Shown here: piece after piece, positions 44,768 to 52,478 of the stretch | Layout: the number at the start of each line of letters is the position of its first letter | Position numbering within the stretch: position 1 is the first letter of the stretch | NCBI RefSeq assembly: GCF_001189295.1 | Contig: NZ_CP012159.1 | Coordinates: forward strand, 7,867,001-7,931,000 | Direction of reading: 5' to 3' | Length of the DNA stretch: 64,000 nt | Source of the DNA: Chondromyces crocatus | Lineage (GTDB): Bacteria; Myxococcota_A; Polyangia; Polyangiales; Polyangiaceae | Notes under the pieces: generated by a model | Seen by the model: only the letters and a program-made list of their open reading frames with translations | Databases searched by the model: none | Told to the model about the DNA's origin: nothing | Position numbers and translations under genes: made by a program

Positions 44768-44905
44768 TGTCCATTCCTCCTTGTTCAGGGGATTGGCGCC
44801 CTCGGGCGATTGCCCGGGTCATCCAATCGGTTCGCAATCTGATCTGCGCACGTCGATTTGTAAATAGGTCCAATGCAGATTTTCAAAATAGTCCAGCCCT
44901 GCCGT

Positions 44906-44937
44906 CATCGAGACCTCTCTGCATCGAGACCCCTCTG
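44906..44937. repeat. Tandem 16-nt direct repeat
   Basis: CATCGAGACCTCTCTG (44906-44921) is followed at once by CATCGAGACCCCTCTG (44922-44937), 15 of 16 identical. It lies about 140-170 nt upstream of the start of the 44192 gene. Confidence 0.7.
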
Positions 44938-45063
44938 AACGAAGATCGTGTGATTGGAGGTGCGAGTTCACACCTCGCGCGACGATCATGCAGTCGTCAC
45001 CCGAAACGAGGCTGGGAGCTCATGTCGTTCCAATGAGACTGTGACGACGCCTGACCGGCGAGG

Positions 45064-45083
45064 GGTGTCGAATTTTCGACACC
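45064..45083. promoter_or_regulatory. 20-nt palindrome, possible operator
   Basis: GGTGTCGAATTTTCGACACC: two perfect 9-bp arms, GGTGTCGAA and TTCGACACC, around TT. It stands 300 nt upstream of the 44767 start and 220 nt before the 22-nt array. Its half site CGACACC is also the most constant part of the array unit. Confidence 0.6.
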
Positions 45084-45302
45084 TGCCAGGACCGACGCTG
45101 GAACGCTGATTGCGCCTCCACGAATTCATTACGTTTTCAGATCGCGACAACACTGGAATGGCAATTGCGTCGAGGCACAATCGCTTCCCGCCACGACCAT
45201 GATCGCCCTCCCATCAAGGGCGTCAGGCGCAGGGCCGACACGGGGCCATCGTGACCGAACTCCGTCCCTGGTGGCCGCGGTTGTCGTCCCGAGGACGACA
45301 CG

Positions 45303-45786
45303 CCGACACCCCCGGCCATCGCGACCGACACCCCCGGCCATCGCGACCGACACCCCCGGCCATCGCAACCGACACCCTCGGCCATCGCGACCGACACCTT
45401 TGAGGGTCGTCGCCAACACCCGGAGGGCTCGGGGCCAAGACGGCCGGGGGTCGTCGCCGACACCCCACGAACTCGGGGCTGACACCCTGACGGGTCGGGG
45501 CCGAGCCCTCCGAGGGTCGTGCGCGTGGAGGTCGAGGCTCGTCGCCAACGCCCCGTGGGCTCGCGGCCGATGGCCTCGGTCCTGGCGGCCGACGCCCTTG
45601 GTCCTCGGGGCCGACCCCCTCGACGCTCGAGGCCACAGGGGCAGAGAGGCGGCGGCGAGCGCAGGAGGTTGCAGCACCGACACCTCGGGGGCTCGGGGCC
45701 GACACCTGAGGGGCTCGGGGCCGATGGCCTCGGTCCTCGGGGCCGACACCTCACCGACTCGAAGCCGACAGGGAGGAGGCCATCGC
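45303..45786. repeat. Array of twenty-two 22-nt repeats in exact register
   Basis: Units start every 22 nt at 45303, 45325 and so on to 45765, with no insertion or deletion across 484 bases. The typical unit begins CCGACACC and ends (C)TCGGGG, with a variable middle of about eight bases; units at 45523 and 45655 are the most degenerate. The first four units are nearly identical (CCGACACCCCCGGCCATCGC and two more bases), the rest diverge. Because 22 is not a multiple of three, a translation would rotate through three frames every unit, so this is not an ordinary coding repeat even though the frames stay open. Outer, off-phase copies start at 45235 and 45255. The spacing is about two helical turns, so the conserved octamers would face one side of the DNA. 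Confidence 0.85.
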
Positions 45787-45860
45787 GCGTGGGCTCAGGG
45801 GCATGCCCACTTGGTGCCCCGGATCACACAATCTGCGGCGGGTGGACGGTGCTCGCCCCG

Positions 45861-47228
45861 TCAGGGCGACGGATCTCGGCCCCGCCCCTGGCCCAGCTTC
45901 CCGACCCCTGCCGCGGCCCTCGCGCTCACGGTCTTGCCTCCAGCCCTCTCCCCCTCCTGTGCGACGGGCGCTCGACCGCTCGGAGGTCGCGCCGTCTCGT
46001 CGAGGGCCCCCGAGGTCGGCTCGGGGATCAGGGGCGCACAGCCTTCGGGCGTGAAGGCGCCCAGCGCGGCGGCAGGCTTGTTGTTTCCGGAGATGCGCTG
46101 GAACCGCTCGGTGAAAGCGGCCTCGGTCGCGGCGCGCTGCGGGTCCACGGCGAGCGGGTACGCTTTGAGGTCGGCGTTGCGCACGGGGCAGACCTCGGCG
46201 GTCGGGGCCTCGCCACGCCGGAGCGCGAGGCGCGCGACCATCCCGAGCGGGGCGTCGGGGTGCTCGCGGCTCACCCGCATCACGAAGCTGCCGAGGCTGT
46301 AGAAGATGGGCTTTCCCTTGCGCATCTCGACGCCGTGGAACACGTGCGGATGGTGCCCGAGGAAGGCGTCGGCGCCCGCGTCGATCGCCGCGCGCGCGAA
46401 CTTGCGGGTGAACGGCAAGGGGGTGTCGAGGTACTCGCCACCGCCGTGCTGGCTGACCACGACCAGGTCGATGTCGGAACGCTTCTTCAGCGCGCGCACG
46501 GTGACGCCGATGGCGTTCAGATCGGCCGCGGCGACCCGGTCCCGGGCAGCATGGGACCAGATCACGCCCTGGTTCCAGATGTCGGTGACCGCGACGATGG
46601 CGACCCGGACGCCGTTCCGCTCCAGGATCACCGGGCCATACGCGCTGGTGAAGTTGCGCCCTGCGCCGACGTAGGCGACCCCCACGCGATCGAGGTGATC
46701 GAGCGTGTCGTAGAAGGCGCGCTCGCCGTAGTCCCACATGTGGTTGTTCGCGAGGGACACCAGGTCGAAGCCCGCGCGCCCGAGGGCGTCGGCGCCGATC
46801 GGAGGGCCGACGAAGACGAGGGGGTTCTTCGGGTGCTGGGTCTCGCCCTTCTGATCACTGATCTGGCTCTCCAGGTTGGCGAAGCGCACGTCGGCAGTCG
46901 CGAGGAGGCCCGTGAGGTGCTCGAAGGGATCGAAGGTCGGGTCGTCGAGGAGGGTCTTGCCGAGCCCCTTGCCGAGGCAGATGTCCCCCCCCGCGAGGAG
47001 GGTGAAGGTGCCTGGTCGAGGGGCGGGGCGCGGAGAGGGCATGGATGGATCCGGAGATGGTGCAGAGAACGAAGCCTCCGCCATGCCAGCAAGGGAGGCC
47101 GGGAGGCCCTTCCGGGTCGAGCCGGGAGCATCCGGCGCGACGGCGGTGTCCCCGGTGCCGCGATCACGGCCGCAGCCGGACAGCGCTGCAGTCGCGCAAA
47201 GCACCAGAGCAACCCCGCATCTCCTCAT
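45861..47228 (-). CDS. CapA-family (poly-gamma-glutamate synthesis type) lipoprotein
   Basis: 455 residues. Lipobox Cys19 (ALSGC) and a Ser/Pro-rich spacer to residue 70. The metallophosphatase-like CapA fold follows: LLAGGDICLGKG, FANLESQIS, LVSLANNHMWDYG, VVVSQHGGGEY, LGHHPHVFHGVE and YSLGSFVM, in the family's order. CapA proteins are needed for export or anchoring of poly-gamma-glutamate capsules in Bacillus, but many homologues stand alone in bacteria without that polymer, as here: no capB, capC or capD is near. The C-terminal tail (380-455) is disordered. It ends at 45861, 75 nt beyond the 22-nt array. Confidence 0.9.
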   Translation of the reverse strand: MRRCGVALVLCATAALSGCGRDRGTGDTAVAPDAPGSTRKGLPASLAGMAEASFSAPSPDPSMPSPRPAPRPGTFTLLAGGDICLGKGLGKTLLDDPTFDPFEHLTGLLATADVRFANLESQISDQKGETQHPKNPLVFVGPPIGADALGRAGFDLVSLANNHMWDYGERAFYDTLDHLDRVGVAYVGAGRNFTSAYGPVILERNGVRVAIVAVTDIWNQGVIWSHAARDRVAAADLNAIGVTVRALKKRSDIDLVVVSQHGGGEYLDTPLPFTRKFARAAIDAGADAFLGHHPHVFHGVEMRKGKPIFYSLGSFVMRVSREHPDAPLGMVARLALRRGEAPTAEVCPVRNADLKAYPLAVDPQRAATEAAFTERFQRISGNNKPAAALGAFTPEGCAPLIPEPTSGALDETARPPSGRAPVAQEGERAGGKTVSARAAAGVGKLGQGRGRDPSP

Positions 47229-47715
47229 GAACCTGCTCCTTTGGCCCCCCAGTATCTGTCAGCAGGGGCCCGAGGAGGAGTTTGTTGCGAGCCCTCCCCG
47301 CGCGCACGTGCAGACGTGCGCGCACCTGCGGATCGGCACGTAGGGTCACTCCTCGACAGCCGGACCATCGCATGCTCGCTCACGCAATTGCTTTGCGATA
47401 CGCAGTCGCGCATTCCCATAATGGGAAGTACCGGGCGCACCTTCGGGGGGAGGAATCGGTAGCCCGGGGGTCGATGCCGTGACGACGGCCATGACCTTTC
47501 CACAGGGGTTCGCCGCTGGCCAACGGGCCGCGGTTCATCACGCGGCGGCGAGATGCGGCCACGTCACAAGTGAATGCTGCTCGACGACGTCACCAGCACG
47601 GCGCCACAAGCGCCCGAGCGAAAGGAGAGCACCTTCTCTCGGCTCCGCATCGCACCCATTGCATGCAGAGGCCTTCGGTTGCGCATTTCATGGTTCGAAC
47701 ATGGGGGGATGGATC
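47229..47715. other. Divergent intergenic region between capA-like gene and 715-residue protein gene
   Basis: 487 bases without a supported gene. The main structure is a 10-bp inverted repeat at 47300-47323 (separate entry). The ribosome site for the forward gene is GGGGGGA at 47703-47709. Confidence 0.55.
47300..47323. promoter_or_regulatory. 10-bp inverted repeat upstream of the CapA gene
   Basis: GCGCGCACGT (47300-47309) and ACGTGCGCGC (47314-47323) are perfect reverse complements around GCAG. It lies 72-95 nt upstream of the CapA-type start, a position usual for an operator or a 5' leader hairpin. Confidence 0.55.
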
Positions 47716-49863
47716 ATGTCCTACGAAGCCAGACCGTATTATCTGAACAATGTCCGAGGGATGCACTACAGCCGCACGTCGGAATTCCTTTACTTCATCA
47801 ACACGTGCGGCAACGGGAGAGCGGGCGTCGTCTCCAGGATGCCGTTGAACGAGCCCGCGCTCCTGACGCAAGGCAATGCGCTGCTCGGCACAAAGCACGA
47901 CCTGAACGACGATGGAGAGACCGACCTGCAGATCATGAGCGGCGGACAGCAGCACAGGGCGCTGCATGGTGCACGAATCCACGATCTGCCAGCGATCAAC
48001 TCCCTGGCAGGCATCACCAAGGAGGTCCTGGCAGGCATCAACTGGAATCAGCCGCACGGCGACGTCCTTCACGTGGCCAGCCTCCCGCCGGAGGGCAAGT
48101 GCTTCGCCATGAGAATCCTGGCGAGCGACGCCCCCGAGATCGTCGCTGGGCGCGTTTACCACGCGGATGACGGCACGCGCATCGAGTGGGCCACGTACCT
48201 GCTCGGCGGGAAGCCCGTGGAGGTGACGCCTGCGTATGGAGACATGCGCGATCTGATGCTGTCCGAGGACGAGAACGAGATCTTCCTGTCCGGCCTCATC
48301 GAATCGAACAATGACGACAGCTTCGAGGCCTGCGTCTGCGTCGTGAGGCGGGCGAACGACCACGCAACTCCGGTGTACGGCCTGAAGCCGAAGACGCTCA
48401 TCACCAGCCTCATGGATCCGCAACAACTGAGCGGGGACAGCGAGACGCTCTACGTCGTCGACGAGACGTCGGTCTGGCGGCTCGATCGCACGAGCAACAC
48501 CAAGACGGAGATCGTGAGGGAGCTCAGCGTCGGGGTCGGACTGCTCGTCGAAGCACAAGGCGGCGGCGTGACGGTGTATGTGGCCGACCGGAGCGGCGCG
48601 CTCCACGTCTTAGAGGTGCCCGACGGGTCGAGCGAGCCCGTCACCGTCTCGACGGAGGCCACGTACCAGCTCGGAGGTGTCCCTGGGTTCATGAGCTGGG
48701 CCAACGAGGAGCACACGGCCATCTACATCGCCAACCGAGACGCGAACTCGGTGATGCGCCTGGACCTGCCGACGGGTGTGCTCAGTACCGAGCTGCCCCA
48801 GTGCCCGACGGCTCCCTGGGGCGTGGAGATGGTCTCGTCTCAGGAGGCGTTCGTCTCCTGCGACACGGAGATCGGCATTCTCGCCAGGAAGATTCGCGTG
48901 TTCGACGAGCTGTGCCTCGGCATCGGGCTGGTCCCGTTCCAGCACATCACCGCCTCGGCAGTGAACCCAGCAGTACCCGGTCCGAACGACGGCAAGGCGA
49001 ACACCCCGGCCGGCTACTATTTCGGTGAATACGACGATCTCCCCTTCGGTGGCACCCTGAGCTTGATGCTCAACCACAGAAAAGCCTGGGAAGCAGGCAT
49101 CCGCTATTACAGGATCTCGGCGACGCCTCTCGGCACCGAGAAAACGCGCATCATCACCAACCGATTCACGGATCTGCGCTGGAGCGACGCGCTGCTTCCG
49201 CCCTGCTTCGAGACGGTGGACACGACGTCGAACCAGAAGCTGTTCGCCATCCGACCCCCCGAGGAGACCTGGTACAATCCCCATCTCGCTGCGCAGATCG
49301 CCACTACGACGGCGGACAATGGGCACCTGGTCTTGAAGATCGAGTTCTTCGACGCCGAGGGCAAGCCGTCCGTGCACGGGCCGTTCGAGCGGCTCTTGCT
49401 CATCGACAACACGCGGTACAGCAGCCGCCTGTTCTTGCCGCGAATCGGCGTGGACGCGACCACACCACCCCCGAACGTCCATCCGGCACTGAATTGCGGT
49501 TGCCTTTCCTACACCTCGAAGGATCAGCTCGTTGAAATCGACTACGGCGCGTGGCAACCCCAGGCATCGGGTCAGTACACACTGACCGTCAAGCGCGGAA
49601 ATCTGCTGATTTCAGAACTCACGCAGTACGGCCAGGTGACGGCCGGCGAGGTACTGCACACGAAAAAACTCACGAGCGCGAATGTGCCGATGCGCGTGGG
49701 ACACCTGGTCGGGAACTGCGACATCGCGAACATCGTCATTACGCTGAGCGTCCCTTCGCGCGTTATTGATGGCTTCGGCTTCATCAACCTCTCGGCGCAG
49801 CAGTCGAGCAGCTTCACGCTGGTGAATGGCCCGGTCGGCCATTCGAACTGGCCGTCTCCCTGA
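47716..49863 (+). CDS. Unrecognised 715-residue protein with propeller-like half
   Basis: No family was recognised. No signal peptide, lipobox or membrane helix at the N-terminus (MSYEARPYYLNNVRGMHYSR). Residues 10-410 have repeated strands of propeller character, such as LYVVDETSVWRLDRTSNTKT and VTVYVADRSGALHVLEV, then TAIYIANRDANSVMRLDLPT. The C-terminal 300 residues contain the unusual GGTLSLMLNHRKAWEAGIRY, ALNCGCLSYTSKDQLVEIDY and GFGFINLSAQQSSSF, suggesting a second beta domain. GGGGGGATGGA precedes the ATG at 47716; an in-frame ATG at 47701 would overlap it. Isolated between divergent and convergent genes. It could be a secreted protein using a non-standard route; this is inference. Confidence 0.8.
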   Translation: MSYEARPYYLNNVRGMHYSRTSEFLYFINTCGNGRAGVVSRMPLNEPALLTQGNALLGTKHDLNDDGETDLQIMSGGQQHRALHGARIHDLPAINSLAGITKEVLAGINWNQPHGDVLHVASLPPEGKCFAMRILASDAPEIVAGRVYHADDGTRIEWATYLLGGKPVEVTPAYGDMRDLMLSEDENEIFLSGLIESNNDDSFEACVCVVRRANDHATPVYGLKPKTLITSLMDPQQLSGDSETLYVVDETSVWRLDRTSNTKTEIVRELSVGVGLLVEAQGGGVTVYVADRSGALHVLEVPDGSSEPVTVSTEATYQLGGVPGFMSWANEEHTAIYIANRDANSVMRLDLPTGVLSTELPQCPTAPWGVEMVSSQEAFVSCDTEIGILARKIRVFDELCLGIGLVPFQHITASAVNPAVPGPNDGKANTPAGYYFGEYDDLPFGGTLSLMLNHRKAWEAGIRYYRISATPLGTEKTRIITNRFTDLRWSDALLPPCFETVDTTSNQKLFAIRPPEETWYNPHLAAQIATTTADNGHLVLKIEFFDAEGKPSVHGPFERLLLIDNTRYSSRLFLPRIGVDATTPPPNVHPALNCGCLSYTSKDQLVEIDYGAWQPQASGQYTLTVKRGNLLISELTQYGQVTAGEVLHTKKLTSANVPMRVGHLVGNCDIANIVITLSVPSRVIDGFGFINLSAQQSSSFTLVNGPVGHSNWPSP

Positions 49864-49892
49864 GCCGGCCATCCCTTCGAGCGGAGCGCGTC

Positions 49893-49915
49893 CCCTGGGC
49901 GGTCTTGACCCAGGG
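49893..49915. terminator. Hairpin between convergent genes
   Basis: CCCTGGG (49893-49899) and CCCAGGG (49909-49915) over a 9-nt loop, 30 nt after the 715-residue protein's stop and before the convergent lipoprotein gene. Confidence 0.4.
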
Positions 49916-49978
49916 AGGGCTCGACGCCACCGAACGCATCGAACGCCGGCGCCGCCTCGGCAAGCCCGTCATGAGGCG

Positions 49979-50608
49979 TCAACGGCCTTCGCAGCGTCGC
50001 CGGTAGCCCTCTCCGAGTGCGTCCACGCCCTCACCGCCGCCCGGATGCGCCACCAGCCAGGTCAGGATCGTCTGCTGGTGGGCCTCCGGGGTCACGCGCC
50101 AGACATCCGCCTCGAAAGCGTACCGGGTCGAGGTCACCCCCAGTGCCCGACGCAGGCGAAGCTCCAGGGCAAAGGCACGGGCCTCGGCGGTGAGGGCACG
50201 GTGGACGGCAGCGTCACAGTCCGGCTCTCCAGCGCGAGGCGCCGGGGAGCCCTCGACGCGATGGAGGAGCAGATGTCCGAGGCGCGCAGCTGCCTCGGCA
50301 TCAGGCAAGCGGTCGTCGAGCAGGAGGGTGCCCGTGTCGTCGATCGCGGAGACGGGCACCTGGCCGAAGCAGAGCGACGGCGTGGTGACAGGAAGACGCT
50401 GGAGGAGAGTTTTTCCTTCGTCGGTCGTCGAGAGCTGCGTGAGGAGCGCCCGAGCACGGGGGGGATCGTGCGCGACCCCCGAGGGGCAGGTGCTCGAGGC
50501 TCGTTCGCACGCGGACAGGCCGAGAAGAAGGGCCCCGACACAGGCGGCGCTGGCCAGCGCACGACGTCCTCGCGCGCGCCACCTCGCCGTCTCGTCGACC
50601 CCTGTCAT
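49979..50608 (-). CDS. Small lipoprotein, unrecognised
   Basis: 209 residues. Basic N-terminus, hydrophobic stretch and lipobox Cys34 (LGLSAC). The mature part is alpha-helical, with AAARLGHLLLHRVEGSPA and ADVWRVTPEAHQQTILTWLV; it also has several cysteines. The LGHLLLH stretch resembles the HEXXH of small peptidases but lacks the Glu. It lies 42 nt after the vWA lipoprotein stop on the same strand, so the two are probably one operon. Confidence 0.7.
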   Translation of the reverse strand: MTGVDETARWRARGRRALASAACVGALLLGLSACERASSTCPSGVAHDPPRARALLTQLSTTDEGKTLLQRLPVTTPSLCFGQVPVSAIDDTGTLLLDDRLPDAEAAARLGHLLLHRVEGSPAPRAGEPDCDAAVHRALTAEARAFALELRLRRALGVTSTRYAFEADVWRVTPEAHQQTILTWLVAHPGGGEGVDALGEGYRRRCEGR

Positions 50609-50650
50609 CCAGGGCCGGCTTTACCATGGCCGCGCGGCATCGCGCTCGGC

Positions 50651-52126
50651 TCAGTAGCCCATCTGCTGCATGCCTGCGCCGTTCATCTCCAGCACGGTGG
50701 CGCGGCGCGCAGGGGCTGGCGCAGCGGCGGCGGCGCGCGTCGTCGTGCGCTGCTTGGAGACCGAAGCGGCGGCGGCCAGGGCGCGCTCTTGCTCGTTCTT
50801 CGAGGTGGCCTTGGCCGCGGTGTCCTTGAGCTTCTTCTCGGCGACGGCGAGCACCTTGTCGGCGGCCTCGAAGTCGCCGGTGTTCAGCTGCTGCGCGGCG
50901 TCCACGGCGGCCTGGCCGGCGTCCATCATCGCGGCGATGGTCTGCGTGCGCGCGTTCTGGTGGGCCGCGACGAGCCGCGTGTCCGGCGTCACCTGGTAGC
51001 GCGCCACGATCTCCTGCACGCGCTCCAGGTTGCCCTCGCCGGGGTCGCGGAAGTGGAGCCGCACGCTGGCCAGCGCGTGCGCGCCCTCCGACGGCGCCTG
51101 GAGGCGTGCGCGCACGAGCATCTCCCGGTGCTGCCCGGCGAACATGGTGCCGAGACGGACGCGGATGGCGCCATCCGAAGCCCGCTCGACACGCGCGCCC
51201 TGGACGCCGAGCAGCTCCACGCCTGGCGCAGGGACGATCTCGACGAAGGCGTCGGTGGCTGCCGTGCCCTGGAGCAGCGCCAGCTCCTTGGACAGGATCT
51301 CGGGCATCTCGTCGGAGCGGGTCATGTGGTAGAGGCGGCCGCTCGAGTGGATGGCGAGGGCGTTGAGGGTGCTCTCGTCGTAGTCGACGCCGACGCCGAG
51401 CGAGGTGACCTGCACGCCGCGCTCCGCGCCTTGCTGGGCCAGCGCTCCGAGGACCTCCGGCGACGAGGGGCCGACGTTGGCCTGGCCGTCCGAGATGAGG
51501 ACGACGCGGCGTACGGCGTGGGTGCTGGGTGCGCTCGCAGCGCGGCCACCACCGAGGCGGAGGCCGTCGAACATGTTGGTGCCGCCGAGGGGGGTGAGCT
51601 CGGCGACGGTGGAGAGCACGCGCCGCCGGGTGGTGGCGTCGAGGATCACCGGGGCGACGAGCTCGCGGGCGGTGTCGGAGAAGGCGATGAGGGAGACCTG
51701 GTCACCGTCGGCGAGGCCGCTGATGAAGGAGCGGGCTGCCTCGCGGGCGTGCTCGATCTTCTCGCCGCCCATGGATCCGGAGACGTCGACGACGAGGGCG
51801 ACGGAGGCCGGGACGCGGGCCTTCCGGAGGGCCTCGGGGACGTCGATCCACACGCCGAGCTGGGTCTCCTGGCGGCCCGGGAGGACGAAGTCGCTGGCGC
51901 CAGCCGCGCCGATCCAGGGGCCGGTGTGCGCCTTGCGCCCGGGTTCGCCGGTGGCGACGACGGCCACGGGATCGGTCGATGCGGCGACGGGCTGGGCGGC
52001 GGCATCGGTGCCCGCACCGGGCTTTTCGGCGCCGGCGGGTGACGAGGCGCCCGGGGTCGTGGAGGAGCCGGCCGCACAGCCAGCGAGCAGAGCGACCATC
52101 CACAGAGCTGAGAGACGAGAGCGCAT
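50651..52126 (-). CDS. vWA-domain lipoprotein
   Basis: 491 residues. Lipobox Cys17 (LLAGC), an Ala/Gly/Pro-rich spacer, then a von Willebrand factor A domain from about 105 to 280. It has the MIDAS motif DVSGSM (114-119) and TNMFDGL, and ISDGQANVG as the third metal-binding loop. The C-terminal part is helical (QNARTQTIAAMMDAGQAAVD). Such lipoproteins bind other surface proteins through a metal ion. A start at 52126 is chosen for the signal peptide; upstream in-frame codons do not extend a domain. Likely heads an operon with the lipoprotein at 49979. Confidence 0.88.
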   Translation of the reverse strand: MRSRLSALWMVALLAGCAAGSSTTPGASSPAGAEKPGAGTDAAAQPVAASTDPVAVVATGEPGRKAHTGPWIGAAGASDFVLPGRQETQLGVWIDVPEALRKARVPASVALVVDVSGSMGGEKIEHAREAARSFISGLADGDQVSLIAFSDTARELVAPVILDATTRRRVLSTVAELTPLGGTNMFDGLRLGGGRAASAPSTHAVRRVVLISDGQANVGPSSPEVLGALAQQGAERGVQVTSLGVGVDYDESTLNALAIHSSGRLYHMTRSDEMPEILSKELALLQGTAATDAFVEIVPAPGVELLGVQGARVERASDGAIRVRLGTMFAGQHREMLVRARLQAPSEGAHALASVRLHFRDPGEGNLERVQEIVARYQVTPDTRLVAAHQNARTQTIAAMMDAGQAAVDAAQQLNTGDFEAADKVLAVAEKKLKDTAAKATSKNEQERALAAAASVSKQRTTTRAAAAAPAPARRATVLEMNGAGMQQMGY

Positions 52127-52478
52127 GGCGGAGTCCTTCCGACCCTGAGGGCCAGCCGTGAAACGTGGCGCGTGGTGGTGTCCTCTGAAGACGCTAGGTT
52201 CCCGGGACACCGCGAGATCGTTCCGGCGGGGATGCTGCGCCTCCCCGCGGAGGCGTCACGAGGTCCCTGATCCGGAGTTGGCGGGTTCTACGAGCGGGCC
52301 GGAAGAAGGATCTGAGCCAGGCAGCAAATCCTGAGAGAGGGGATATTTGCGCCACGATGCTCCCGTTCCGGCTGGGCACCGCGACGGTTTTGCTCCGGCT
52401 GGGCGCCACGACGCGTCGAGGAAGCGGCGTTGCGGGAGATGGCGGTGCTCGACGCCGAGGAGGTCCCCCGATCGACGT
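52127..52478. other. Region upstream of the vWA gene
   Basis: 352 bases between two reverse-strand genes. It should hold the vWA promoter. On the forward strand, 52410-52540 reads EEAALREMAVLDAEEV and on to a stop, which may be a gene remnant, but it overlaps the next gene's end and has no start. Nothing else was seen. Confidence 0.45.

Larger units (their letters stand above)
44768..45302. other. AT-richer control region of the 44192 gene
   Basis: Gene-free stretch whose 44820-45180 part is visibly richer in A+T than the rest of the window. It contains: a hairpin at 44803-44816 (CGGGC...GCCCG); a tandem 16-nt repeat (44906-44937); an inverted repeat GAGGTG-8-CACCTC (44957-44976); and the 20-nt palindrome at 45064. 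Taken together this is a regulatory region for the reverse-strand gene that starts at 44767, or a separate genetic element. Confidence 0.6.

Noticed and set aside
45129-45749. Long open reading frames on the reverse strand over the 22-nt array
   Set aside because: All frames stay open because the DNA is G+C-rich; the repeat length of 22 rotates the frame every unit, so the products would be three mixed peptides. There is also no ribosome site or recognisable domain.
50200-50300. LGHLLLH in the small lipoprotein as a zinc-protease HEXXH
   Set aside because: The essential Glu is missing, so it is not a catalytic motif.
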